NCBI GenBank assembly: GCA_037143175.1
Contig: JBAWZF010000005.1
Coordinates: 1 to 64,000 of the forward strand
DNA: 64,000 bases
Direction of reading: 5' to 3'
DNA from: a bacterium
Lineage (GTDB): Bacteria > Verrucomicrobiota > Kiritimatiellia > CAIKKV01 > CAITUY01
Position 1 is the stretch's first letter; every line of letters begins with the position of its first letter. The translations under genes were made by a program, and so were the position numbers. The notes beneath the pieces are model-generated. The model saw nothing but the letters and a program-made list of their open reading frames with translations. It made no database searches and was not told where the DNA came from. Of this stretch, positions 1 through 10,439 are shown in pieces.

Positions 1-96
1 CCGTTCACGAGAATCTACACTCGCATGCCATTTACGCTGTCCCTCATGTATTACGTCATCAGATCCCACGCGATTGGTTCTAATTGCTCTCTGTCA

Positions 97-124
97 TCTG
101 CCTTCTGCCTTCTGCCTTCTGCCT
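97..124. repeat. Heptamer tandem repeat (tctgcct)x4
   Basis: Four perfect consecutive copies of TCTGCCT lie in the non-coding 287 bases before the first gene. The rest of that stretch shows no convincing gene, RNA or terminator. Three other intergenic gaps in the window hold different arrays with the same 7-bp period (12607-12641, 13223-13250, 16240-16274). Confidence 0.85.
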
Positions 125-287
125 ACTGGATTCTTCACCATAATTTAACATTTTACCGCCCTGATCCGGCTTGCTCGCAAGAGGCTTTACGGCTACTATT
201 TACTAAGAAAAAGACATTACGGTTTCTTTCCCAAAAAGGCTGGTGATGGCCTGAATTTTAAATATTGATAATCGAGGTCGCGAAGAG

Positions 288-3200
288 ATGAAAAAGCAAC
301 ACATTCTACAAGGTTTGACTATTACTCTGGCTGTTTTATGGTCTCTTCCTACTATGGCCTTGATTCAGGATCAATACTCTGAAGATTTTGACACAAACTG
401 GCCGGGAGCACCTTGGGCAGCGAACAAATACTCCAACGTCGTAAATGCCGTTAGCGGCTGGTCCATCAGCAGCAATAGTATTTCCGCTCTAGGGGGGACT
501 AACTATTGCACAACCCTCACAAATTCCTGCTACTTTGTGCGAGGCGGCCTGTCAGCCCTTACCTCACCTTTACTAACCAACGGAATTGGCGCGGTCATTT
601 ATGACGCAAGATACGGTAGCACTGCCACCTACGGAATATTTTCCCTCGAAAGTTCTTACGATGGTGCGATCTGGTTTACCAACTCGATTGTCTCGAACAA
701 CGTCAACTCGATGCAGCCCTACACCAATATCGTGAACTCCTTGAGCAACCAGTTTTTCCGTTTTCGTCGTATTGACGATAACACCACCACCTTCGCTGTC
801 GACACTGTCCGTATCACCTACCCCACCCCAGTGGTGACCGTTAGCGCCCCCATCATTACGCCCTTGCGCCCCACAGATCAGGATCCTGTCACCCTCTCCG
901 CCAATGTCACCATCCAAAGCGTTCCCGACACCTTCGCCATGACCAACTACTGGCGAGAGTGGCCAGCCACCAACTGGACGCTTTATGCGATGACCTCCAA
1001 TAGCCCTACCCTCTATGAAGCGAATTCCAATATTCCGGCAAAACCCATCGGTACGCGGGTCGAATCTTTCGCTCGGGCCACCTACACCGCAGATGGCGCA
1101 ATCTACGTCACCAGTTCCAGCACCAATGCCTACGTCGTCATCCCAAAGTCCTCCTACACTAACCTGACCGTCATTGGACAGCTCGCCGCATCCCTCCGCA
1201 ATGGAGCCAACTACCAATGGCAAGGGGTCATTCAAGTGACTAATGCCAACCCAACCTTCACATTCCAAGGCATCAGCAATTCCGTAACGAATACCTGGGG
1301 TGAGCTAAACCAGACAGTCACCAACACTCCACTCTACGGTCAGGCCGAGGTGACCACCAACAATATCACCCTCTACACCACCAATACGGGCTACTACCTC
1401 TTCTCCCTGACGGAGACCAACCTCGATTACACCGTCCGCTCCTGTACCTACGAGAACTTCAACATCTGGACCAATGCAGATTCATCCACCCCGCCACACA
1501 CCAACAGTACTGACTGGATTCTCTTTTCCGGGAATACCTCCAATGACACCTCTCGCAGTTTCTTCGACACAGGCCGGTCAGCCATCGTGGAGACCAACGG
1601 CTGGCTAAGGTCGCCTCAACTCACCAATGGCATCGGGCAGATTTCTTTCTGGCACCGCAACTGGCAGACTACCGGAGCACCTACCGGAAGGTTCCAAATC
1701 CAGACATCCTCTAATAACATCGATTGGGACACCCTTGGTGGCGGCATCATCAGCAACATCGTCTCCACCAATTACCTTTTTTTCTCAGGAGCAGTAAACG
1801 AAATTGCCAGTAAATACGTTCGCATTCTGAACACGAACACCACCGCGCGCCTCTGTCTGGATGAAGTAGCCATCGTATCGCCTGGAGCGGTAGTGAGCGC
1901 CGCTAGGCTTGAAACCACCCCATCTACCGGGGCAACCATTGTCGACCCGATCGCGATACGAGTTGAGCTCACCCCTAACAACGGGGCCACAATAAGTGAT
2001 GTCACCGCTTGGTATCGGTTTGGTAGCAACGGAACGTGGATACTCGGGGCCATGACTGCCACAGACAGCGTCCATTACGTCCTTAGCTCGGCCATTACAG
2101 GCGCACCGGTGGGTGAACTGCAGTACACCGTGCAATATAATTTCAGCGGTTTTCAAGCACCAATCGGCTCTAGCTTTTCCCCTGTCAACGGCACGAACAA
2201 TCCTGCCATCTTGAATGTGAGCGAACCAGTCAACAATAGACAAGAAGATTTTGACACCAACTGGCCCGGAGCTCCATGGGCAGCGAACAAATACTCCAAC
2301 GTCGTAAATACCGTTAGCGGCTGGTCCATCAGCAGTAACAGTATTTCCGATCAAGGGGGGACTAACTATTGCACAACCCTCACAAATTCCTGCTACTTTG
2401 TGCGAGGCGGCCTGTCAGCCCTTACCTCACCTTTACTAACCAACGGAATTGGCGCGGTCATTTATGACGCGAGATACGGCAGTACTACCACCTACGGAAT
2501 ATTTTCCCTCGAAAGTTCTTACGATGGCTCGATCTGGTTTACCAACTCAATTGTCTCCAACAACGTCAACTCGATGCAGCCCTACACCAATATCGTGAAC
2601 TCCTCGAGCAACCAGTATTTCCGTTTTCGCCGTATTGACAATAACACGACCACCTTCGCGATCGACACTGTCCGTATCACCTATCCCCCCGCGAACGTAT
2701 CCATCACCAACACCTATATTAATCCCAATTATCCAGTAGCTGGACAAACATTCATTGCCTCCTGCGACATCGCTTCGATCAATCCGAACTTCCCGGCTTA
2801 CAACATCACCACCCCAGTTTTTTATTATTGGACTGGTGCCAGCGCACCCACTCCTGTGACCATGATCCCGGATGGGATCATAGGCTTAACACACCACTAT
2901 TACACCCCGTCCATCTCGTTGGGAACTGATGCCCGCGATAAAACCTACAACTATTACATCAGCACTACCTTTGAAGGTTACTCCGCTAGTGACGCTGAAA
3001 GACAAAGTCCAAAGAATTCAATAACAAACACTTTTGGCGTCCGAGCCTATGCCTCCGACTATCAAAATATCACCGCCACGGTGAATGGCAGCAACTCGAC
3101 GGCACGACTCCTTACCAATGGCATCTGGCAAACCATTTTCAATGTCGACAGTACCAACAGTACGCTCAGTTTAGCACTGCAGGGCTACGGCTATTCCACC

Positions 3201-6200
3201 GGCCTCGGCATATCCGCCAGCATCGTCACTTGGGGAAACTCAAACAATTGGCAAACCACACTCCCCCTCGCAGACTATGCCGGCAGCGGTCAAACCAATA
3301 TCACCCTTACCGGCGGGACGTTCTTCGGCCAATATCTGGTACGCTTCAACGAATTAACCCTTGAATATTTTGTCCTGCCGTGCGTTTGGCAGGATTTTGA
3401 CGGATGGACGGCAACGAATGCCTACACATTAACCGGAAACAGTGGCTTGCCGGCAATCGAATGTAATTTTAATGACTGGACGACCAATGACACCCGCACC
3501 CGGACTGAAGATTTCTCCAGCCAAAATTGGAATAATTACACAAACACCTACACGACTGGCACCAGCCCCAATCCCGAAAATTATCCGTTTTATCAGATAT
3601 ATGGCGCTCGCGTAGCGAAAGTAGGAGGCGCACAAGGATCCGTCGTTCAGATTCAGTCAAATGATTTAGGTTTTCTCAGCAAACGAGGCTGGATCGCGCA
3701 ATTAAGTACATCCGCAATCCAGAATTACCCGCTACGAGGCATTGGCACCATTTCCTACAAGTACAGGGCCGCCACCACCAATCCCCCCTGCACACTTGGT
3801 GTCTACCTGTTCCCAACAAACCAATACGTGGATGAGAGTTCATATTATTCGAATCCAGGAGAATGGGTGGCCCTCACTAACCACACTTCTGTGGTCAATG
3901 CATTAACCAATACAGCCTTCACCGTAGGTTCGATCTCTCTTAATACCAACATCACTTCGATGGTTATTTTTTCTCACGACGCAGGCGATCAGAACGTCTA
4001 TTTCGATGACTTATCTGTCGATGAATGGTATGCCGACACCAAAACCAATGCCAACTGGATCGCATACGAAAGTTGGATTGAAACAAGGCCCGACGGCGGA
4101 AACACATGTAGATTCGACCCGACCCGCTCGACTAAAACGGAGCAATATTTACGGACCCCGTTACTCACCAAGGGGATTGACACCATAACCTTCGATTATT
4201 GTAGCGGCAACAACACTGCCGGACAATCGATTACGAACACGTTTGAAGGGTGGTCCACAAACAGTTACGGCAACTACACATACATGAACTGGATATTTAT
4301 AAACGGACGCACAGCGTCTGACAAATCGTACGCCGCTAACGGTAGTACTAATTCGGCTTGGCTAAACGGGGCACCCAGTTCCACCAACACCTCCCTTTGT
4401 TCCCCGCAACTAATTAATGGTGTCAGAAAATTAATGTTTGACTACCGCAACTGGAACACCAGCGGCACCCCTACCTGCGCACTTCAAGTGCAAGGGGCAT
4501 CCTCAGCCACACCGTGGATCTGGACCACCATCACTAACCTCTCTACCACCATAAACTCAACCAACTATGTCTCCTTCACCAATAACTTCGTTATTCCAAA
4601 TTATAATTACATCAGGATCCTGAACAATCCTTACGGCTCCAATGCCCCAGCATGTATTGACAACGTAATCATAGATGAAGCCCCTGCCACCATTGCAGGC
4701 CGTTATATCACCAATTCATTCGATGCCTGGATCACTGCGTCATATGGCAATTACTCTTCCAACAACTGGGTTCTGACAAACGGTCAGTCATCCGCTGACG
4801 CTACTCGTACTCGCGGAGGAAGCGGCAGAGCGGTCTGGCTGAATGGTACAACGGGTGGCACGAACACCTCCCTCCGCTCACCCTATCTCAATTTCGGATT
4901 CCAAGGCGTGGAATTCTGGTACCGCAACTGGGAGACAAATGCCTCACCTGCAGGCAAGTTCCTGGTTCAAGTAGCCCCCTCCGACACCCCCGCGAGCTGG
5001 GTTACGATCGATACGATTTTCCCCATCGATTCAACTAACTACACCAAATACGCCAACACCTCCATCAGCCTTACTAACCATTATGTACGGATTGTCAATA
5101 ATCCCGATGGAACCAACGCAGCCGTCTGTATTGATGACATCTCTCTAGGGGACTTCCCCTACGTCAGTTTTGATGTGCAAATGAGCACGAACCTGATCAC
5201 TTGGACAACGCTTTCAACCGTGTCACGCTCATTCGCGGGCGGCTCGGCCACAGATTACCAACCCTACACCCTCTATTCACCGACGAACTTGAGTATGTAT
5301 GTTCGCATTTACAGCAAAACCCCTGCTCCAAATATTCTTCTAGTCGATGATATCAGCATCACTCAATTTTCGAGAGGGGAGAACTGGATAGCAAATAATG
5401 TTAATATCAATAAAACCCCAACCAACCCCTTCCGCCAATTTGTCGGAGGCGCAGGCTTCTTGAACAGCAATCGAACGTCCGAGGTCGATGCGCTCGTGGA
5501 TACGAATGTATGCCCCTATATCCAGTCCCCGCCCCTGGTGGCTGGCATTGGCGAGATCAGCTTCTGGTACCGGAACTGGGCCGTCTCGGGCAGTCCGGCC
5601 CCAACCCGTCTTTACATTCAGAAATCCAGCGACTCAGCAACCTGGAGCACGGTTTTTGAATTACCCGTGGAAAGCGCCACCAACACGGCCGACTATCGTT
5701 ATTTCAGCGGCTCGATATATGACACGAACAGCCACTATGTCCGAATCAGCAACAATGATACGGATGTTCTGCCAGTAGGACGCGTCTGCATTGATAACAT
5801 CCTGGTGACCACCCCGCTGGCCAGTTCCCTCACCCTGAGCAACCTCGTCATCGCACCGGGCATTCCGCTCTATTCAAACGCAGTGAAAGTGGCTGTAGAG
5901 GCATCACGCCTTTTCCTCATTGCCCCTTCGAACCTTACCCTGAATACCATGTACGGAACAGGCTCGACCTATGCCGCCATGTCTTCCGCTGGTTACGCTT
6001 CAGCACCCATGACCTGCGTGTCCACTAATCTGGCGACTAACCCCAGGACCTACCGATATGAGACAACCTCGGGCATACCCGCCATGCCTGCGGACACCTT
6101 TGTGAAGTACGAGGCCAGAGCATCATTTAGCGGCTATCACCCGGAGATTTTCAGCCCGACGATTAATAAGACCCTTTCCGTCGCACCCACATGGTATGCC

Positions 6201-7070
6201 CCTCTCCCATCAACCGGAATGGCGTACTACGTCGTGTTCTCCTGTCCGACGGGAAGCGTGTGGATTAATGAAATTAATTATTTTGATTATTATACCGATT
6301 ATTCCTGGACTAACGAATATATAGAACTTTGCGGCAGGGCTGACGCTAATTTGAAAAACTGGACCATTGGAATCTATGATGCAAACGGGATAAGGTGCAA
6401 CGGAATCACCGTCACGAACCACCCAGTATTGCAAAACAAGACGAACGGTTTTGGATTCTGGGTGCTAGGTGATTCTGGTGTTGCCAATGTGGATATGGTT
6501 TTTACAGGAAAAGTCCAACAATTTACTGTGTATGATTATGCAGATGCAACTAATCAAAATCTCCCGTTTGGGGGCGGCCTCACCCTCACCCGAGGCAGTG
6601 GCGTCCTAGAACAAAAAATCTCCTATGGCGGCGGAGCGGTCGGCTTCCCCCCTAGCGTAGGGTCTGACGCTGTCACTTATGATGCTGGCTCCCTCGGCTT
6701 AAAGAATTCAGGAAGCAACTATAATCAGTTCGCCTGGGACGAATTACCTCAAGGTTCACCGGGATACATCAACTACGGGCAAACACTCTTAGGGCAATCA
6801 GAACAAAATGCACCACCTCCGGTAGTAAGAATTGTCAGTTTTTATAGAGATACAACCAACGTCTGGATCGAATGCATTAGTACGAATTTATGGGCACCGA
6901 CCCCTTGGTATTCTACAAACCTACTGAATTCGAATGGTTGGGTTTACATAACAACACCGTTCTGGAGCAGTTACCCGGCGTTTACGGCAAGCAACACGGT
7001 GACCCTTCACTTCGCCCCACCCACCAACAACCCAGTATATTTCAGGGTTGTCGCGACGAATACACCGTAA
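288..7070 (+). CDS. Giant modular secreted protein with repeated beta-sandwich-like modules and lamin-tail-like domain
   Basis: 2260 residues. An N-terminal signal peptide (basic MKKQ, a hydrophobic stretch, Ala-Leu cleavage region near residue 25) implies export. The body is rich in Asn, Thr and Ser. It contains about seven related modules of roughly 150 residues, near residues 32-180, 385-533, 653-801, 1032-1248, 1314-1465, 1474-1624 and 1694-1842. Each has a core like SP-x-L-x-x-GI-x-x-I-x-F-x-YRNW and closes with a motif like YVRI-x-NN...CIDDI. Around residues 1990-2078 a segment with WINEINYFD and NEYIELCG resembles a lamin-tail domain, which is common in bacterial surface proteins. Modules 1 and 3 are nearly identical in DNA. 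The protein is convergent with the pseudopilin operon, so it could be a type II secretion substrate, but that is inference. Adhesion or carbohydrate binding is plausible; no catalytic motif was recognised. Confidence 0.85.
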   Translation: MKKQHILQGLTITLAVLWSLPTMALIQDQYSEDFDTNWPGAPWAANKYSNVVNAVSGWSISSNSISALGGTNYCTTLTNSCYFVRGGLSALTSPLLTNGIGAVIYDARYGSTATYGIFSLESSYDGAIWFTNSIVSNNVNSMQPYTNIVNSLSNQFFRFRRIDDNTTTFAVDTVRITYPTPVVTVSAPIITPLRPTDQDPVTLSANVTIQSVPDTFAMTNYWREWPATNWTLYAMTSNSPTLYEANSNIPAKPIGTRVESFARATYTADGAIYVTSSSTNAYVVIPKSSYTNLTVIGQLAASLRNGANYQWQGVIQVTNANPTFTFQGISNSVTNTWGELNQTVTNTPLYGQAEVTTNNITLYTTNTGYYLFSLTETNLDYTVRSCTYENFNIWTNADSSTPPHTNSTDWILFSGNTSNDTSRSFFDTGRSAIVETNGWLRSPQLTNGIGQISFWHRNWQTTGAPTGRFQIQTSSNNIDWDTLGGGIISNIVSTNYLFFSGAVNEIASKYVRILNTNTTARLCLDEVAIVSPGAVVSAARLETTPSTGATIVDPIAIRVELTPNNGATISDVTAWYRFGSNGTWILGAMTATDSVHYVLSSAITGAPVGELQYTVQYNFSGFQAPIGSSFSPVNGTNNPAILNVSEPVNNRQEDFDTNWPGAPWAANKYSNVVNTVSGWSISSNSISDQGGTNYCTTLTNSCYFVRGGLSALTSPLLTNGIGAVIYDARYGSTTTYGIFSLESSYDGSIWFTNSIVSNNVNSMQPYTNIVNSSSNQYFRFRRIDNNTTTFAIDTVRITYPPANVSITNTYINPNYPVAGQTFIASCDIASINPNFPAYNITTPVFYYWTGASAPTPVTMIPDGIIGLTHHYYTPSISLGTDARDKTYNYYISTTFEGYSASDAERQSPKNSITNTFGVRAYASDYQNITATVNGSNSTARLLTNGIWQTIFNVDSTNSTLSLALQGYGYSTGLGISASIVTWGNSNNWQTTLPLADYAGSGQTNITLTGGTFFGQYLVRFNELTLEYFVLPCVWQDFDGWTATNAYTLTGNSGLPAIECNFNDWTTNDTRTRTEDFSSQNWNNYTNTYTTGTSPNPENYPFYQIYGARVAKVGGAQGSVVQIQSNDLGFLSKRGWIAQLSTSAIQNYPLRGIGTISYKYRAATTNPPCTLGVYLFPTNQYVDESSYYSNPGEWVALTNHTSVVNALTNTAFTVGSISLNTNITSMVIFSHDAGDQNVYFDDLSVDEWYADTKTNANWIAYESWIETRPDGGNTCRFDPTRSTKTEQYLRTPLLTKGIDTITFDYCSGNNTAGQSITNTFEGWSTNSYGNYTYMNWIFINGRTASDKSYAANGSTNSAWLNGAPSSTNTSLCSPQLINGVRKLMFDYRNWNTSGTPTCALQVQGASSATPWIWTTITNLSTTINSTNYVSFTNNFVIPNYNYIRILNNPYGSNAPACIDNVIIDEAPATIAGRYITNSFDAWITASYGNYSSNNWVLTNGQSSADATRTRGGSGRAVWLNGTTGGTNTSLRSPYLNFGFQGVEFWYRNWETNASPAGKFLVQVAPSDTPASWVTIDTIFPIDSTNYTKYANTSISLTNHYVRIVNNPDGTNAAVCIDDISLGDFPYVSFDVQMSTNLITWTTLSTVSRSFAGGSATDYQPYTLYSPTNLSMYVRIYSKTPAPNILLVDDISITQFSRGENWIANNVNINKTPTNPFRQFVGGAGFLNSNRTSEVDALVDTNVCPYIQSPPLVAGIGEISFWYRNWAVSGSPAPTRLYIQKSSDSATWSTVFELPVESATNTADYRYFSGSIYDTNSHYVRISNNDTDVLPVGRVCIDNILVTTPLASSLTLSNLVIAPGIPLYSNAVKVAVEASRLFLIAPSNLTLNTMYGTGSTYAAMSSAGYASAPMTCVSTNLATNPRTYRYETTSGIPAMPADTFVKYEARASFSGYHPEIFSPTINKTLSVAPTWYAPLPSTGMAYYVVFSCPTGSVWINEINYFDYYTDYSWTNEYIELCGRADANLKNWTIGIYDANGIRCNGITVTNHPVLQNKTNGFGFWVLGDSGVANVDMVFTGKVQQFTVYDYADATNQNLPFGGGLTLTRGSGVLEQKISYGGGAVGFPPSVGSDAVTYDAGSLGLKNSGSNYNQFAWDELPQGSPGYINYGQTLLGQSEQNAPPPVVRIVSFYRDTTNVWIECISTNLWAPTPWYSTNLLNSNGWVYITTPFWSSYPAFTASNTVTLHFAPPTNNPVYFRVVATNTP
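381..825 (+). repeat. In-frame intragenic direct repeat, copy 1
   Basis: This segment of about 445 bp recurs at 2244-2688 with a constant offset of 1863 bases and no indel. The two copies differ at scattered single bases only. It encodes the first module of the giant secreted protein. The near identity, against the highly diverged other modules, points to recent duplication or gene conversion. Confidence 0.9.
2244..2688 (+). repeat. In-frame intragenic direct repeat, copy 2
   Basis: Second copy of the 381-825 segment, encoding the third module of the same protein. Being direct and in frame, recombination between the copies would delete 621 residues without breaking the reading frame. Confidence 0.9.
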
Positions 7071-7117
7071 GTTGACATTCAGTTATCAGAGATAGGGGGA
7101 TGTTTTTCATCGGTAAA

Positions 7118-9307
7118 TTACTCGTTTTCCAGGATTTTGAAGAATCGAATAATTCGAGGGTGTACGCCAACACTATTCGTGTGTGAGTCTCGCCATACTT
7201 CAGCTAAAGCTCGCGCACCAGCCAGTCCGGTCGTACCAAGACCAGCCACCGAACGTGTTGACTCTCCAAAAATCAGAATCATAAAATAGTTCTGTCGCAC
7301 CGTCAGGAGATCAGCAACGTTTCGCACTAACGACTCCTTATCTAACTCAGAATATGTGCTCCCTGTTAATATCTGATTCGCATCTAACCGCCCCAGATCA
7401 GACAGTCTCGCAATCTTATTTGTCGCAGTCATTGCTCTCAATGCCTGATTCATCGAGTTCAAAGTAGATCCGATTAATCTAGTCGCCCCTGATCCATGAG
7501 GAAAATCAAGAAACATCTGGCTATAAACAGCGTTCACCACATTGGAACTAGCGGCATTAGGATTAACCAAGCCCCTCTCGAGAGGGGTTACAATGGATTT
7601 TGCCGTAAAATAATCTAGAACTGGATAGAGTGGTGCTAGGGGATTGGCTCGTGTGAACAACCGCACCGTCCGCCATGCATCACCTATAAATAAATAGCCT
7701 AGCTCACCCGTCACATCCAACGGCTTATCAATGCCACTGAATCCCTTCACATAAATGGCTGTGTCATATTCTCGACTCTCCCACCCTGGAACACGATCCA
7801 CCACCCCGACGAAGGCCCCCCCCCAATATCTCAAAGTTAAATTATTTGTCGTACCAAGTGTGTGACGTAAGGAGTTAGGTCTTGGTGCTGCCCATTTCGT
7901 CGGGTCGTAATTTAGCCGGGCATCGCAGCACTCACGATCCACATCTGCCGAAAAGGAGACAGAAACCGGAGGGACTGGAACTACTGGAACTAGTGGAAGA
8001 TTCAAACCCATTGAAATAGGCAAAACAACAGGCGAATTGGTTACAGAATCAACCACAATGCTTCCTTTTGTAATCCAAACCCGCACTTCCGCCGTTGCGG
8101 TCCATGTTATGGATCCAGCAGTTTGCACCCCACCTGGAAACGGGATCGGCCTGTAACCTGGCCCATACGGCGCTACATAGTACTCCCCAGCCCCACTTAT
8201 CATGAAAGAACCACTTACTGGCGCAGGGAGTGAAAGCGCAGGAACCGAAGAACCCACAATTGTGAGTGTATAATTCAACCTAAACCCAACCATGCTCGCC
8301 CCACCTTTGAACGGGAAGACAACTTCAAATTTCAAAAAGTTTGTTCCTTGCAAATCATATGTGTTTGCAGCAATGGGAGTCGCACAAACGGTGTTACTCA
8401 AATACACCTCGTTGACCATCCACACCGGTTCAACATAAGGCCCTTCCGCATTCCCCGCACCTGCCACCCCAAGATTCCCCGGCTCGACATCTCCATCAAC
8501 GTAGTCCAATAAATTCGTAAACAAAACGCCTGCTTGAGTGCTGTTGTATCCAGCATTTATAAACCCGCCAATTATATTAGTGTTGTTCCTTAGACTCGCC
8601 GAACCACCACCAATAAACTCGACTGAATTGGTCGGAGATGCGGAATATGTGACGAAATCTGTTATAGGCAACGCTAACGCCCCTGAGGCCCTACCGATCT
8701 CTCCAAGTTCTTGAATCGTTTCATACTTCGGCGATCTATCCGCAACAAGTTGACCAGGAAGTATAACTTCCGGACAATTCCCTAATTGTATTTCACAAAC
8801 ATTTGTCCCGATACTACGCGCAGTAACTCCATCACCAGCCACATTCGCATCCAATAAACCGGAACAATTCACAATCATATACCCAATTCGTCCACGCTCC
8901 AGCCTCACAGACGTAACATCCACCCATTTCGGCCAGGGGCTGATTCCAGCCAGCAGGGGGGCGCGCGGGATCCAGTCCAATACTGGCGAATTAGTCACGC
9001 CATCGATATTCACACTTCCATTGGTTGAAACAAAAACATCCCAATCGGGATAAGGATTATTACCAAGGTTCGCATCCAGATCCGCCAACGCCCTCGCCAT
9101 CGCCACATGCAGGAATTGTCTGGCCCGAACATCATTCCGGAAAGCACCCGAAGCCACGCGCTCTGTGCGCATATAAACGGCAAACGCCACAGCCATGACC
9201 ATCATCAGGGCGAGTAACCCGATCACCATGATCAAGGCCACACCTGATTTTGAAACCTTCCGAGAGTCTATCTCAACTCTTTGTGATCTTAACATGCTTC
9301 TGTTCAA
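7118..9307 (-). CDS. GspK-like minor pseudopilin (Verru_Chthon cassette A-like)
   Basis: 729 residues, last gene of the pseudopilin operon. Near residues 21-48 it has a prepilin-like helix (SGVALIMVIGLLALMMV) that lacks the usual Glu at +5. That absence is typical of GspK, the tip protein that joins GspI and GspJ on the type II secretion pseudopilus. It then has MRTER and a large periplasmic region, much longer than the usual GspK of about 320 residues. Verrucomicrobia have similarly long versions in their pseudopilin cassettes. The TTG start at 9307 is chosen because a strong GGAGGGG lies about 10 bases upstream; the ATG at 9295 is too far from it. A run of nine G codes for a Gly pair near 7816-7824. 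The family call rests on the N-terminus and gene order. Confidence 0.72.
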   Translation of the reverse strand: MNRSMLRSQRVEIDSRKVSKSGVALIMVIGLLALMMVMAVAFAVYMRTERVASGAFRNDVRARQFLHVAMARALADLDANLGNNPYPDWDVFVSTNGSVNIDGVTNSPVLDWIPRAPLLAGISPWPKWVDVTSVRLERGRIGYMIVNCSGLLDANVAGDGVTARSIGTNVCEIQLGNCPEVILPGQLVADRSPKYETIQELGEIGRASGALALPITDFVTYSASPTNSVEFIGGGSASLRNNTNIIGGFINAGYNSTQAGVLFTNLLDYVDGDVEPGNLGVAGAGNAEGPYVEPVWMVNEVYLSNTVCATPIAANTYDLQGTNFLKFEVVFPFKGGASMVGFRLNYTLTIVGSSVPALSLPAPVSGSFMISGAGEYYVAPYGPGYRPIPFPGGVQTAGSITWTATAEVRVWITKGSIVVDSVTNSPVVLPISMGLNLPLVPVVPVPPVSVSFSADVDRECCDARLNYDPTKWAAPRPNSLRHTLGTTNNLTLRYWGGAFVGVVDRVPGWESREYDTAIYVKGFSGIDKPLDVTGELGYLFIGDAWRTVRLFTRANPLAPLYPVLDYFTAKSIVTPLERGLVNPNAASSNVVNAVYSQMFLDFPHGSGATRLIGSTLNSMNQALRAMTATNKIARLSDLGRLDANQILTGSTYSELDKESLVRNVADLLTVRQNYFMILIFGESTRSVAGLGTTGLAGARALAEVWRDSHTNSVGVHPRIIRFFKILENE

Positions 9308-9384
9308 TTTTATTTCCCCTCCAAATCCTAAAACTCGATTGATTTAATGCGCAAGGGACTTCCCTCATTCATCGGCAGGCGGGA

Positions 9385-9963
9385 TTAATACTTGTACCGA
9401 TTCCTATTAGGGAACGTCACGCGCGATGAGAATTTCTTAACTCCCGTACTTGCGCCCGAAACCGACACTTTCACATCAACGTATTGCGGAAACGTCTGAG
9501 TGCTATTATCACCCCCAGGTCCCGCTTCAATCTCGAAAGCAACCAGATTTGTATCGCACAACTGTTGCCCCAGCCGCGACAATGTCCCCGCATAGGTGTA
9601 AGTCACATTCGTCCCAGCACGAGTCGAGTTGGTTGCGTCACCAATAATATAAAAACTCGCAGAACCAGCAGAACCAGATATTGGACTAAACGTATAACCC
9701 AAATTCGTACTCATCACCGCCTGCGACAAATCCTGAGCAACAAAATCAACAACGGCCCGCCCCGTCATATTCACCTCGGAAAGCCGGACCCCTGTTGACC
9801 ATGTGGCCGAGGCTTGAGCAAATATTCTCGCAACAATCAGTACGATAATTACCAGAATCCCCATGGCCACCAGGAGTTCCAGCAGGGTAAAAGCCGCAGA
9901 ATCTTTCTTCTTCCTGCAGCAGTCGTTAACCCGGTCTTTGAGTATTGCTTTTAGAATTCTCAC
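9385..9963 (-). CDS. GspJ-like minor pseudopilin
   Basis: 192 residues. The type III prepilin signal is AAFTLLELLVAMGILVII near residue 24, with Glu at +5 of the mature protein, after a basic leader (RKKKDS). A prepilin peptidase would cut before the Phe and the product would join the pseudopilus tip. The C-terminal half (SRLGQQLCDTN, LVAFEIE) fits GspJ or the Verrucomicrobial cassette protein C. The start is GTG, 6 bases after the gspI-like stop. It lies between the gspI-like and gspK-like genes, the canonical order, which supports the call more than the sequence does. Confidence 0.75.
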   Translation of the reverse strand: MRILKAILKDRVNDCCRKKKDSAAFTLLELLVAMGILVIIVLIVARIFAQASATWSTGVRLSEVNMTGRAVVDFVAQDLSQAVMSTNLGYTFSPISGSAGSASFYIIGDATNSTRAGTNVTYTYAGTLSRLGQQLCDTNLVAFEIEAGPGGDNSTQTFPQYVDVKVSVSGASTGVKKFSSRVTFPNRNRYKY

Positions 9964-9969
9964 GGCTTT

Positions 9970-10437
9970 CTACATCCCTTGAAAATAGAATTCAGTATAG
10001 GCCGAACTATGCGGAGGGTAAAAGGACCCGTATTCTCCATCGCAAACTTCAACCAGTGCTGAAAAATTAGTTTCATTTATAGATACCCTATACCGCAACC
10101 AATCGCTATCAATCGCTGGAAATCGTACTTTAAAAACGCCAGGAGTGGCTGTCGTTGATGGCGAATTAGCCACCACTCCCTGCTCAATATTCGAGAAGCT
10201 GCCAGTCGTCCAATCACCCAAATCCGTCATCGATGCCGCATTTGCCCGCATGCCATTCATGACGACTTCAGTAAAAAGAGCACACCGCGTGTCAGCCGTT
10301 GACTCCTCCATTGACCGCAACCCATCGGGAAACAGCCCAAATATCGGAATAAGCCCCAAGCCAATCACAAGTACGGCCAAACAAACTTCGATCAAACTAA
10401 AGCCTCTCTTGGCTTGATTAGATGATTTCATGCTCAT
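9970..10437 (-). CDS. GspI-like minor pseudopilin
   Basis: 155 residues. The prepilin motif RGFSLIEVCLAVLVIGLG lies about ten residues from the start, with Glu at +5. The following PIFGLFPDGLRS and the conserved residues before NGMRA resemble GspI and Verrucomicrobial cassette protein B. The ATG at 10437 is preferred: it follows a GAGGG and sits 2 bases after the preceding stop. An earlier in-frame start would overlap the upstream gene. It probably forms the pseudopilus tip with the GspJ- and GspK-like products. Confidence 0.75.
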   Translation of the reverse strand: MSMKSSNQAKRGFSLIEVCLAVLVIGLGLIPIFGLFPDGLRSMEESTADTRCALFTEVVMNGMRANAASMTDLGDWTTGSFSNIEQGVVANSPSTTATPGVFKVRFPAIDSDWLRYRVSINETNFSALVEVCDGEYGSFYPPHSSAYTEFYFQGM

Positions 10438-10439
10438 TA

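Noticed and set aside
25-246. 73-codon open frame before the first gene
   Set aside because: It runs through the TCTGCCT tandem repeat, has no ribosome binding site and no recognisable domain.
573-1268. Long open frame on the minus strand within the giant surface protein gene
   Set aside because: It is antisense to a clear, signal-peptide-bearing gene, and its Gly/Val-rich product mirrors the Asn/Thr codons of the real strand.
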